Assembly: GCA_038501195.1 (NCBI GenBank)
Contig: JBBPUQ010000001.1
Location: 5,208,001 to 5,272,000, forward strand
Source: Nemania diffusa
Taxonomy: Eukaryota > Ascomycota > Sordariomycetes > Xylariales > Xylariaceae
Reading direction: 5' to 3'
Length of the DNA: 64,000 bases
The notes beneath the pieces were generated by a model. The model saw nothing but the letters and a program-made list of their open reading frames with translations. It searched no databases and was not told the DNA's origin. A program made the position numbers and the translations under genes. This document shows, in pieces, positions 24,128 to 35,151 of this stretch (its first letter is position 1; each line of letters opens with the position of its first letter).

Positions 24128-26800
24128 CTACAGAGCCTTCACAGTTACCCTGCCAGTTTTCAGGTTGGCCCCTGAAGCTGAAATCGTAATCGTCCCCTGC
24201 TTGCCCGTCTTGGCTCGCACAATAGCGAGAGCGAGGCCACTAAAGGCTTTTCGCTGCTTGGAAGGGAACGAAATGAGGTCCGTTGGATCGCCATTATCAG
24301 TAGCTACGAGCTCGCCCGCTCCAAAGACGTCAAACGTGATGTCATTGGTTGCCTGAGGCACGACACGTCCCTTAGAGTCCACAACCTCAACAGTGATGTA
24401 GGCTAGATCTTCACCATCGGCGCGAATCGAAGACCTGTCCGCCTTCAGAATCAATGCTGAGGCGTCGCTAGTTGTCTGAACTGTGGCCTCAGCCCAGACC
24501 TGCCCATTCTTGTACGTGACCACATGCAGCTCGCCAGGGGCGTAAACCACATCATTCCAGCGAAATCTATATGCATATTGTGGCTTCACTAGACGACCCT
24601 GCGACTTGCCATTAAGAAACAATTCGGCCTCGTCAGCCGACGAGAAAACATGTACCGGCGTCACTTTCCCTTGTCGATCGGGCCAGGTCCAGTGGGGAAG
24701 AATGTGTGCAAACCGAAGATCTGGTCGCCAGCGGGACTGGTACAAGTAGTACCGATCCTTCGGGAAGCCGGCAAGATCGATGATTCCCGAGTAAGAACTG
24801 CGCGCGGAATAATAGGGGGTTGGCTCCCCGATGTAGTCGAACCCGGTCCACACAAACTCGCCAGCTACAAAGGGGTGTTGGTCCTGCGCGGCAAAGACGG
24901 TGTCTGCCGAAGCGCCGAAGTCTGCAGAATACAACTCGTACGCGCTCACTTGCATCGAGGTCGAATTGCCTCCAGAGGTGTCATTGATTGGGGCACTGAT
25001 AACGCTAGTCACTGGGAATATGTAAGTGCCACGGGTGCTCAGAGCTGAAGCCGTTTCGCTGCTCTCGATCATCTTATCGGGAAATGCTAAACTGAAATTA
25101 CCGTAAAGAGGAGGTGTCGTGGTGCCGGTCAATTGAGAGTATGCAGGCGTATCGCGAATTCCTTCACCTTGGTAATTCAAGCTAAGAACATCGAAGGCTG
25201 TAGGAAACGTCATATTGGGCTTCGCGAAGTTCATTGCCGAAGTAACGGGTCTAGTCGGCTCCTCCTCATGTGCGATGTTCACAAGGGCTTGGGCTACGGC
25301 GGTCCCGTTGATACCTGTCTGTTGCTCACCAACTTCGTTTCCAACGCTCCATACGTAAATTGACGGATGATTGCGGTCTCGACGTAGAAAGGCTCGCAAG
25401 TCAGCCTCATGCCAGTCCGAGAAGATGAGATGGAAGTCATTTGGGTTCTTCTGTATCTCCCAGCAATCGAAGATCTCATCTAGAACGAGGAACCCCTTCC
25501 GGTCAAGCAGGTCGAGCAGTTCGGGTGCAGGTGGATTGTGAGACGTGCGGATGGCATTAACGCCGAGGCCACGCAGGATTTCTAGTTGCCTCTCTGCAGC
25601 GCGAACATTGAAAGCAGCCCCAATAGCACCGAGATCATGATGCTGGTTGACGCCCTGAATCCTAACATGCTCTCCATTGACCAGCAGGCCTTTGTTTGGG
25701 TCCTGGACAAACGTGCGGATACCAAAGCGTGTCTCATAAGTGTCGATAACATTGCCGCTCTCGCCAGCATAGAGCTTCGTAACAGCAATATGCATATTGG
25801 GGGTTTGAGATGGCCAGACACCCCATAGTTGAGGATTTTGTACTCGAGTCGAGCTGTTGGAGTTCACGCTCTGGCCTGGTAACACGCTTACGGATATTGG
25901 AAGGAAGCTTGCAACCTTGGACCCTATTTCTCCTGTATCTGGGTCGAATCCAAACACATCAGTAGAGATACGAATGTCTCTTGCAGTAGTTGCTTTGTTC
26001 TGCACTGAGACGATCAGATCGAGTGTTGCCGACACCGAGGACACTGCTTTAGTAGTTATATATGTTCCAGACTGGCCAACATGCGTTTTGTCGACTTTAG
26101 TAAGCCAAACATTTCGATACAGGCCGCCTCCAGGATACCAACGCGAAGACTCTGTTGGATTTTCAAGCCTGATAGCTAGCTGGTTATCGTTTCCGACAGC
26201 AAGATAAGGTGTCAAGTCGAGGCGAAACGAGTTGTAGCCATACGGCCAACCACCTAATAATTTCCCATTAAGCCAAACTATTGTATATGACATAGCGCCG
26301 TCAATATCGAGATAGATCTGCTTGTCGGTATCGCCTCGCTCAACAGCGATCTTACGCCGATACCAGCCAACCCCTTGAACTGGGAGACGCCCCATTCCGC
26401 CTCCGACAGGGACATCGTCGCCGACATAGAACGGTCCTTGAATAGCCCAGTCATGTGGAACCCTCACAGTCTCCCAGTTGCTTTCGTCGAATGTTTGGTC
26501 TGCATACTGGACTGTAATATTTGGCTCGGACGCAGGTCGCTGGTAGTGGTTGCTTGGATTCGCGATGAAATCGTTGGCGCCAGGTAGGATGTACGCCTTG
26601 AGCTGGTCGTAGGTGATACCATCTGGATTTTCAAATGAATGCCAGAACCGCCAGTCTGTGTCGAGTCTGATGACCTGACGACCGCTTTCCGGCGCACGAC
26701 TCTCCACCGCACGTGCTGCGATAGTTGACGAGTAGCTCAACACCAAACCACCCAGGCTAACGAGTCGCAAGGCATTCTGTCGTATGAAATAGGCGACCAT
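24128..26800 (-). CDS. Secreted GH2 beta-galactosidase-like glycoside hydrolase
   Basis: A single 890-aa exon. The start at 26800 gives a short N-terminus followed by a hydrophobic stretch (LRLVSLGGLVLSYSSTIAA), a likely signal peptide. Order of domains: GH2 sugar-binding domain (VPHDWAIQGPF, GWYRRKI, WYPGGGLYRNVWL), immunoglobulin-like domain, then the TIM barrel (IQGVNQHHDLGAIGAAF, RTSHNPP). The acid/base is E489 in VGNEVGEQ and the nucleophile E648 in GEFVWTGFDYIGE, assigned by GH2 family knowledge. The C-terminal ~200 residues look like the DUF4982 and bacterial-Ig-like domains common in beta-galactosidases of this type (VVDSKGRVVPQATNDITFDV). No TM or GPI signal is seen. It is divergent from the GH31 gene and may cooperate with it on galactosylated xyloglucan or similar hemicellulose. 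Beta-glucuronidase specificity is less likely but not excluded. Confidence 0.92.
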   Translation of the reverse strand: MVAYFIRQNALRLVSLGGLVLSYSSTIAARAVESRAPESGRQVIRLDTDWRFWHSFENPDGITYDQLKAYILPGANDFIANPSNHYQRPASEPNITVQYADQTFDESNWETVRVPHDWAIQGPFYVGDDVPVGGGMGRLPVQGVGWYRRKIAVERGDTDKQIYLDIDGAMSYTIVWLNGKLLGGWPYGYNSFRLDLTPYLAVGNDNQLAIRLENPTESSRWYPGGGLYRNVWLTKVDKTHVGQSGTYITTKAVSSVSATLDLIVSVQNKATTARDIRISTDVFGFDPDTGEIGSKVASFLPISVSVLPGQSVNSNSSTRVQNPQLWGVWPSQTPNMHIAVTKLYAGESGNVIDTYETRFGIRTFVQDPNKGLLVNGEHVRIQGVNQHHDLGAIGAAFNVRAAERQLEILRGLGVNAIRTSHNPPAPELLDLLDRKGFLVLDEIFDCWEIQKNPNDFHLIFSDWHEADLRAFLRRDRNHPSIYVWSVGNEVGEQQTGINGTAVAQALVNIAHEEEPTRPVTSAMNFAKPNMTFPTAFDVLSLNYQGEGIRDTPAYSQLTGTTTPPLYGNFSLAFPDKMIESSETASALSTRGTYIFPVTSVISAPINDTSGGNSTSMQVSAYELYSADFGASADTVFAAQDQHPFVAGEFVWTGFDYIGEPTPYYSARSSYSGIIDLAGFPKDRYYLYQSRWRPDLRFAHILPHWTWPDRQGKVTPVHVFSSADEAELFLNGKSQGRLVKPQYAYRFRWNDVVYAPGELHVVTYKNGQVWAEATVQTTSDASALILKADRSSIRADGEDLAYITVEVVDSKGRVVPQATNDITFDVFGAGELVATDNGDPTDLISFPSKQRKAFSGLALAIVRAKTGKQGTITISASGANLKTGRVTVKAL

Positions 26801-27979
26801 TGTAGCTCAACCAACGTACTCGCTAAATGCGAGAGTTTCAAGCTCGGCAACAGAGCTCCAGATGAGCGGGTTCCTTTCCCGCTATCATTGAGCTGTGCCA
26901 GTTGAGCATATATCAAGAGATAGACAATTCCGCCATGCCAAGATGTTCATGCCAAATGATCAACTACGTATCCAAGACCCGTCACCCATTTTCGCTTCTG
27001 GTCCCTCGTGGCATTCTATGCACCTATAATTATTCCACGAAGCAGAACTCATTGCAGAGGTGTATTTAGCCGTTTACCCATGTGGATAATTCTTGTGATT
27101 GGACCGTTTCTGAACAACATGCTACTATTTTATAGCTCTTGTAGTTTACCTGCTAAGTATCTACGCTGTACGTAAAACGGGCGAAGGATTGCGGGTTCCT
27201 GGCATGGCTGCTCCTGCACCCCGCATGAGGAGAAGTTACCCCTGTCTTTCAGGGGGTTAGATACATACATATGTAGATGGAGGGGCATTTAGATAGTGTG
27301 GGGGAAAAGGGGGGGAAAGGGGGGAAATAAAAATACCTAGGTACCTTGACTAGCACACTTATACATAGATAGATCTCGAGATTCTATCTCGAATCATGTT
27401 AAGGTACGTTTAACCACATGAACCTTTACCGAAACATTATATGAAACGTCCAGAAGATAATCGCTTATTATTATTCTGCGACCTAATTTGTCTTATTCAG
27501 ATCAATAGGTCAACTCTTATATTGTCAAGTGGAGTGATGTACTGTCCCCTCTCGGCCGCGTACCCGACATCCCGGAATTCGTTTCGGTGTGCGTTTGCAT
27601 CAGACGTCATTTTACACCTCATGCTTTCGAGAGGATAACCATATCCTGCGTTCTAAGCTGGGCTGAGCTCAATAACGCCCAACAAACGAATATCAATTGC
27701 GCGTGCGGACATACCAACACACGTATCGGGTTTCATTGGCCCGAGACTGATAAAGCCAAGCACCACATATGCGTATGATCCGGCGTCGGATTTTCCTCCT
27801 GTGTTCCTTGATGGCTGCCCAAAGCTGCACGGATGCCTATTCAGGAGACGACAACGACGGCTTCCGGTTAAAATAATACGGGATTGAAGGAATAAAGTAT
27901 CAATGATTTGAGGTCAAGATGAGAGGTTACACTTCTTTTCTAACTTCCAGTGGCTTAGTAGGCAGTATAATCCGGTACC
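26801..27979. promoter_or_regulatory. Divergent promoter region between GH2 and GH31 genes
   Basis: The two glycoside hydrolase genes are transcribed away from each other across 1.18 kb, which allows shared regulation. It contains a G-rich tract at 27300-27324 (runs of 5, 7 and 6 G), a TACCTAGGTACC palindrome near 27335-27347 and several GTGGGG-like CreA-type matches. No supportable coding sequence is seen. Confidence 0.45.
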
Positions 27980-30455
27980 ATGTTCTCCAGCCCTAAAAAT
28001 AACGTCTTGGAATACCGTTATGATTCGGAGCTTCTCCAAATTGAGGCTTGGGGTCCCAATGCGCTCCGCATTCGTGCCACTTACGAACCTACCTTTCCCG
28101 CCGAGAATTGGGCCCTCTCAGAGCCTCTTCCAGACCTGAAAGGCGTCTCGGTCGATGTCCAGGATGACCAAGCGTCTATCCACAATGGCGCCATCACGGC
28201 CCAGATCAACAAGAGGGGCAAGATCACCATCACGAATAGCAAGGGTAAGGTCCTGCTAGAAGAGTTCATGAGACAGCGTCTGGATGTGAAGGATCCGAAA
28301 TGCTCTGCTCTGCGCATAGTACCCCGTGAGTTCAAGCCGCGGCTGGGCTCGGACTCGTGGCACCTGACAGCGAGGTTCGAGGCCTCGCACGCGGACGAGA
28401 AGATCTTCGGCATGGGCCAGTACCAACAGCCCTACCTGGACCTCAAGGGGGCCGACATCGAGCTGGCGCAGCGCAACTCGCAGGCGTCGATCCCCTTCGC
28501 CGTCAGCTCCGAGGGCTACGGCTTCCTCTGGAACAACCCGGCCGTCGGGCGCGCCGTCTTCGGCAAGAACGCCACCACCTTCGAAGCCTTCTCGACGCGC
28601 GCGCTCGACTACTGGGTCGTCGCCGGCGACAGCCCGGCCGACATCGTGCGCGCCTATGCCGCGGTGTCCGGCACGGTGCCCGAGATGCCCGAGTACGGCC
28701 TCGGGTTCTGGCAGTGCAAGCTGCGGTACCAGACGCAGGAGGAGATCCTCGAGGTCGCGAGGGAGCACAAGCGCCGCGGCCTGCCTATGGACGTCATCGT
28801 GGCGGATTATTTCCACTGGCCGAAGGAGGGAGAGTGGAAGTTCGACCCGACGTTCTGGCCTGATCCTGGTGCGAGACCTAATTCCCCAACCCTCTATCTC
28901 CATGATGGACGCTCACATCTAGAACTCTAGACGCAATGATTGCGGAACTCAAGTCCCTCGGCATCGAGCTGATGGTCTCGATTTGGCCAACAGTCGATCG
29001 CAAATCAGAGAACTACGACGAGATGCTCGAGAAGGGTCTTCTCATCCGACAGGACCGCGGATGGCGCATCGTCATGGAGGGCGTGGGGAACTGTGTCCAT
29101 TTCGACGCCACGAACCCGGAAGCGCGCGAGTACGTGTGGCAGAAGGCGAAGAAGAATTACTACGACCGCGGCATTCGCCTCTTTTGGCTAGACGAGGCCG
29201 AGCCTGAGTACACGGTATGTATTTGAATATGTCGTTCTAATTTCCTAGGCTTGTGTTTTCAGTGTTAATTAATATGACCGAGAGCTAACATCTGTTGTAG
29301 TATGTAATCATTTATTTCTAAGATACGATGCGGTGATAGCCTAGGTAGTCCTGGAAGGTTAGGCCCGAGAAACTAACACATCTTGTTCTTGTTTACTAGA
29401 CATTATGATTTCGACAATTATCGATACCATGCTGGTCCCGATTTAAGTAAGTACCGTCTATCATTGCCTGGTTATATCCTCATCTAGCTATAGGATGCCA
29501 ATGATCTACAAGAAGGATCCAGCATTTTCAAGTTTCCTTTCAGGCGAGATCACGGCTGACCATCGGCAGTGGTGGGCAACATCTACCCAGTACAGTACTC
29601 TCGCGCGTTCTACGAGGGCATGAAGGCAGCCGGCCAAGAACGCGTCGTTAACCTAGTGCGCTGCTGCTGGGCCGGGAGTCAAAAATACGGAGCTCTCCTC
29701 GTAAGCCCCCCCCCTCTCTTTATCCCTCATCACCCAGAACCCCTGCGACTAACACCACGCCACCCCAGTGGTCCGGCGACATCGCCAGCTCCTGGCCCAG
29801 CCTCCGCGCCCAGCTCTCCGCCGGCCTGAACGCCGGCCTCGCCGGCATCCCGTGGTGGACGACGGACATCGGCGGCTTCCACGGCGGGGACCCGCGCACC
29901 GAAGCCTTCCGCGAGCTCTTCGTGCGCTGGTTCCAGTGGGGCGCCTTCTGCCCCGTCTTCCGCCTGCACGGCGACCGCGAGCCGCAGCAGCCGCGCCGCG
30001 GCACCACCGGCGGCAGCCACTGCCTCTCCGGCGCCCCCAACGAGGTCTGGTCCTACGGCGACGCCGTCTACGCCATCTGCCGCCGCTACCTCCTCCTGCG
30101 CGAGGCGCTCCGCCCCTACGTCCGCGCCCTCATGGCCGCCGCCCACGAACGCGGCGACCCCCTCATGCGCCCCCTCTTCTACGACTTCCCCGACCAGCGC
30201 CCCCTCTGGGCCGTCGAAGACCAGTACATGTTCGGCCCCCGCTACCTTGTCGCTCCTATCCTGCGCGAGGGCCAGCGCGAGCGCCGCGTCGTGCTGCCGC
30301 GTGGCGTCGGGTGGCAGCAGGTCGATGCCGAGGGCGCGCGCGTCGGCGCTATCCACTGCGCGCCGCGGACGGCGGGCGACGACGAGTTCGCTGTTGTTGT
30401 CGCCGCGCCGCTGGAGTACATGCCGGTTTTTGAGAATATAGACAATTCAGATTAA
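27980..30455 (+). CDS. GH31 alpha-xylosidase/alpha-glucosidase-like enzyme, probably intracellular
   Basis: Five exons are inferred: 27980-28868, 28931-29207, 29400-29446, 29570-29700 and 29769-30455, giving 676 aa. The exon 2/3 join is the least certain: donor GTACAC at 29208 is the one that keeps the frame, and a micro-exon is possible. There is no signal peptide at MFSSPKNN, so cytosolic action is likely. GH31 landmarks are EKIFGMGQYQQPYLDLKG, YGLGFWQCKLRYQTQEE, WPTVD, nucleophile D384 in FWLDEAEPE and acid/base D452 in WSGDIASSW (spacing 68, close to bacterial YicI). IPWWTTDIGGF and RLHGDRE follow. The architecture is of the bacterial-type alpha-xylosidase group, which removes xylose from xyloglucan oligosaccharides. 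GC content is visibly higher at 28330-28860 and 29760-30430 than around it, with third positions mostly G/C. Activity on other alpha-glucosides is possible. Confidence 0.88.
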
Positions 30456-30881
30456 GATTGAATTAATACGGGAGTCAAAGACCTTAGGTACCACATTCTC
30501 TTCTTAAAGGAGCAGCGCACGAACTATTTAGATAACGATCTCGCGTAGAAACACCAGCCGCATAGTAGATTTTATGTCAATTTATTGAGATGACAAACTC
30601 CTAGTAGTTATTACAAGCGCAGCGGAATTCCACAAACCCTAGAACCGTCCGCGTGCCAGTACAGTGATGTCCTTGAATGATCCGTGCGAAGCAGTTAACA
30701 AAAACAAAACTAAACCTTACACCCCTCGTCAAGACGAAAGCAAGCAAATAGCAAAATTTTTCAGCTTTCGTAACCATATCCGATCCACCATAGTCATAGT
30801 CGTGTTCACATAAAAGCTCGCATCTCTACTCTTCTCGACATTAGAGATTAGAGTTGTCCTTTTAGCATCATCTTAATGCCT
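30456..30881. other. Convergent intergenic region
   Basis: 3' flanks of the GH31 gene (+) and the Ish1-repeat gene (-). No gene or repeat is recognised. Confidence 0.5.
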
Positions 30882-32798
30882 CTACAGCTCGTTCTTCGCT
30901 TTCGTCTTTGCCTCCTCTGCACCGGCACCCAATTGGCCCATAACCCATTGGTAAGCGCCCTTAACGCTTTCGCCAATCTTGGCGAATGCAGTGTCAACGG
31001 GGTTGGTGGTGCCGTACTTGAAGTACGTGTGCTGTTTACGGGCTTCAGCCCGAAGCTCGTTAAGAGTAGAACCCTGGGGAATTGGCTGGCGATTTTGTTA
31101 GCGTTAACCCGCAAGACTAAAAGGGAGAGATTCTTACCACGCCGTAACTATCCAGATATGACTTGAGCTCACTTTCGCTCCATGTATCAAACACATTGTT
31201 CTTCGCAGCCTGAGTTGCCTGAGCGAGATAGCTCGTAGCCGAAGCATACGAATTACCACCACCTTTCGAGGCAGAAGCATAAGCACTCTGAGCTGCCTCG
31301 ACTAGTTCTTCGCGGGTAGCACTAGCGCTCTCGCCTATCTTCTTTGCGGCCGAGTCACCACTGTTGACCAGATAATTCTTGAGGTTCTGGTAGGAGAGAT
31401 CATCCCAAGACCATGCGGTGAAGCCCGAGGCCACTTTGTGCGAGTTTCGCCTCACCAGAGCACGAAGCTCGTCAGTCTTGGAAGCCTGGGGAACAGGTAC
31501 ACCACGGGCATCTAGGTATGCCTTCAATCTGCTATCTGACCAGGTATCCACAACGGAATTGAAAGCCTCTTGAGCAGCCAAGCTGGCATCGTTAGTAGCC
31601 TTTGCATACTGATTGCCGGCCTTGCTTGTAGCAGCACCAAATGCGCTGGCGGCGGTCCCAGAAAGGGTATCACCTAGAAGCTCAGCACGGTGCTTGCGAA
31701 CGAGAGCGCGTAGTTCATTGGTTTTGGTGCCTTGGGGAACTTTTGAAGCTGTTAGCTTGTTACTTAATATAAATAATGTATAAAGCTTACCATTAATTCC
31801 ATTCTTGTCACAGAACTCTTTCAGCTGAGAATCACCCCAGGCTTCAATGATCTTGTCTGTCAGGGTTCCATATGCAGCATTTGCTTTTGCAGAAGCAGCA
31901 TCTAGTTGATCCTGTGACTTGAGGTACGCAAGACGAGAGTTTCGGCGAACCGCGGCAATCAACTTGTCACGCTATGGGGCTCATTAGTAAGCCGTGTCTC
32001 AATGGACAACGTTGGAAAGGCAACTCACAGTTGTAAGCTGAGGGGCAGGAATTCCATGAACGTCCAGCCACTCCTTCAAGTCGGATTCAGACCATGTTTC
32101 GTACAACCAGTTACCAGGATATGAAGAAGCCTCTCCGGCTTTTTTGGCAACAGTCTGGTAATTAGAGCGGATTTGTTGAAGCAGGGTATCGCGCTTTCGA
32201 GGTTGTGGAACTAAATAATCAGCAAGCCCGAACACTTGAGGACCTAGCATGAAGTACAAGGAACATACCTGGGATGCCATGCTTATCAGCAAACGATTTG
32301 AGGGTGCTGTCGGTCCATGTATCTAGAATCCAGTCTTTTGTATCGGCCCAGGCACTCTGGGCTTTATCTTCAGTCTCATACCATTGGGCCTGGACTTGGG
32401 AGATCAGGGAGTCCTTGTTGGCCTCAGCAGTACCCTTCGTTTCGGCGCCTTTCAACTTTAGGTAGGCGGTAAGCTTCTCTGTATCCCAGTTCTTGTATGG
32501 CGCGACAGCGTAGCTGTCCCAGTTCTTCTGGACCAGGTTCTCAAGATCTTTGCGATCAGCCGGGGTCGGATAAGGTATGTCGTTGTCGGATAGCCAACGC
32601 TCTAGTTCATTCTCGTGCCACTTGTTGTAAGCTGCCAGTGATTGGGTCAACATGCTGTAATAAGTAGAGAATAGACAGATAGTAGATGGTGGACGCGGGG
32701 TAGTTAGTAATACACGTACCCGCTTTAGAAAACCAAGTACTGCTGCCCACGACGATATTCGTCGCCAAGGCGAGGGTGAAGAGGCTTGCCAATCTCAT
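30882..32798 (-). CDS. Ish1/Msc1-like stress-response or nuclear-envelope protein with tandem Ish1 repeats
   Basis: Six exons: 32798-32720, 32631-32269, 32210-32029, 31971-31791, 31739-31138 and 31073-30882, giving 532 aa. The first exon is a signal peptide (MRLASLFTLALATNIVVGSS) joined to WFSKAAYNKWHENELERWLS using acceptor GCAG at 32632-32635. A different acceptor (32654) would need a weaker donor. Seven or eight ~40-residue Ish1 units follow the pattern W[S/T][D/E]S.LK.[Y/W/F]LD..GIP.PQ then K..EL..LVR. Examples are DTWTDSTLKSF, ETWSESDLKEWLD, DTWSDSRLKAYLD and DTWSESELKSYLD. Ala/Ser-rich helical spacers separate them, and the C-terminus is a short amphipathic KAKNEL. Yeast Msc1 and fission-yeast Ish1 localise to the ER/nuclear envelope and are stress-linked. 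The N-terminal signal fits an ER-lumen route. Confidence 0.9.
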
Positions 32799-35151
32799 GA
32801 TGGGCAGATACAGATGGCTCGAGTGACAGCCGTCGAATGACTAGCTAGCTACCTATGTGTTCGTATGTGATGATACGCTGTGTATTGCGATCATATAGTA
32901 GTAGGAGTAGTAGTTGAAGAGGCACGTATCTGGAAATGCGGAAAGAGAGTTGAGTAGAATTGTTGAAGGTAGATGTAGTAGAGATGTAGTAGAACTACCT
33001 ATCCTTCTTGGTTTGTGATGAAGAGGATGTGTTTGTCTCACATACGTCACGTCAGTAGGGAGAGTGACATAGCTTGGTCTGCCTACCTGTTCGGGTGTCT
33101 CAAGGGAAGTCAATCAAGTCAATCAGCAAAAGCTTCTCTGGCTCTGTTAGGCAGATACCTACCCCTAAGGTGGCTTAAGGGCACTGCAAAGGTAGGTTGG
33201 GTAGTTACCTAGGTAGGGATAGAGTCTGCTATAGAGGTAGGCAGTACATGCTAGTGAAGAATGTAGCACGTCACTTGTGGCCATCTTGATCTAGAATCAC
33301 AATGATGAAAGGGACTACCTACTGCATGTGTGTACCTAAGCTCTTTGACCAATCCAGGCAGCTGTGTCCCAGTTACCAGGTCCGATCCACCTTCTTGTCT
33401 GGTTATCCGATCCCATATGCGGGTAACTACCTAATCCAATAGCTGCTAAATATACAATCACATAGGTATATACCTGGTAGGCACGAGGGAGGAAGTAGTG
33501 GTTTAGTTGATACACGCTTGGAAAATATTATAGCTACCTACCTAGGTAGCCAAGATACCCTCCCAGCACTGCCCTTACCTCCTACTCAATCTATAAGCAG
33601 TCGCTGGAGGTGTTGGGCAATTGTCGACTTCTGAAGCTTTAGATAGCTATCCACTAGATAAATGCCAATGTAGCTGATACATTAGCCTTAACATGCAAAT
33701 ATGACGTATGAGGCATACAACGCGGCCAAAGAAATTATCGCGTCCCTTTAAAAGCTCCATCAACTCGCCCCGCGCCAAGCGTTAAGGAGGAAAAGCTCCT
33801 GTGGAGCTACTGATGATGTCATGATTCTCAACCACAACAGCTTCAGCCACGAGGCTAATACCTGTGGCTTGTACATACTAAACCGCATGTACTGTACATC
33901 TCAGCTGTACCACGTATACTCTAGGAGGGTCTCTTTGTCCTTCTACGCATATAGTTGTCTAAACCACTATCTCAAACATCGACCCAGATATCCCTACACT
34001 TACTATTCTATAAGTTTTAGAGCCTTTTGCCGCGGCACATGGCAAGATACTCTTCGAGGACTTGTTTACTACGCATAGGCTCATCCAGAGTCTTTTAATG
34101 CTTGGCAAGATCGAAGGTTGAAACCAGCAAGCTGACATAAGCAACAAAGCATCCGAGTTTCATGGCTTGTGGAATAAGCACTATGGAGAGTTGAAGAAGT
34201 TGGTATGTTTCAGTGTGACCTACCTACTTACTTCGGTAACGCCATCTCTGTGCGGTCTACTTACCTATCTGTTTTCAGCGTTTCTTTAGTCATGCCGCTT
34301 GGCAGCTGGTAAATATGGCATATTGGCCCTCAGAGTTAAAGCAATCTAACGTTGGTACCCATATGCGCAGTCTTTACAGGGGTCGCAGGTTAAGAAATAG
34401 TTTGCTGCTGCTGTCTCACGATTTATAGTTTGCATCATCGTAGTAGGTAGTAAAGGAGTGGCCGAGTAAATCTATAGATCAAGACCGTAAAGCTAATTGG
34501 TCACATAATTCATGCTTGTGACTGAAGAGGCAAAGAGGGAGATATCGTGAGAACCACGTGGTAACCTTGCAGGCTCGCTGAGTCTTGGGTAGGTGCGCGT
34601 TCGGAACTAGGGGCCTAGAGCTGCGGGGATTGTTCAACATGGTTGATTGGAAGTGAGAATTGTTTTTGATCATGAGCGATAAATGCCTCTCAAGTTTCGA
34701 TGATGAAACACTATATACTATAAGCACATAGACTTTATACCCTCGAGCCTATAAAATCCCCAGTTATGATGAGTAGTGAAACTCCTTTATAGCATTGTTG
34801 CAATCTTGTAGCCCATTCCAAGTCCGAACTATAGAATGACCCAGTCTCTCCCAGTTCCTCATATCTAATAGTCAATCTCTGTTTCTTAGGCAATCCTGTA
34901 TAACGCGAAATTGTTATACGTCTCTGCCGGAAATATAGCTAACTCCCCGCTGATAAACCAATGAAATCACAATATGTATGGAGAGACTGTTCATATACTT
35001 AGTTAAACGGTTGAACAAACAAGTCGTGGTATCAATTACAGTATAATATATCGTGTGTCATAACCCATGAAGTACACTAAGCACCTGCGCGCTCTAATCA
35101 TGCGTTAGGTGGCTTGTGTCCAATTTTAAAAAGTACAGATCTATGTCTCAA
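32799..35151. other. Gene-free intergenic region with TAGGTA repeats
   Basis: This is upstream DNA of the Ish1-like gene and downstream DNA of the GNT1-like gene. It contains GTAGTAG microsatellite-like DNA near 32896-32912, a GCTACCTACCTAGGTAGC palindrome near 33532-33549 and other TACCTA runs. Open frames are short and without family features. Confidence 0.45.

Noticed and set aside
29730..30356. Long antisense and out-of-frame open frames over the GH31 gene (also 28256-28903 and 29768-30433)
   Set aside because: They exist because third positions are G/C-rich; composition is Arg/Ala/Pro-biased without domain signals, while the sense frame has all GH31 motifs.
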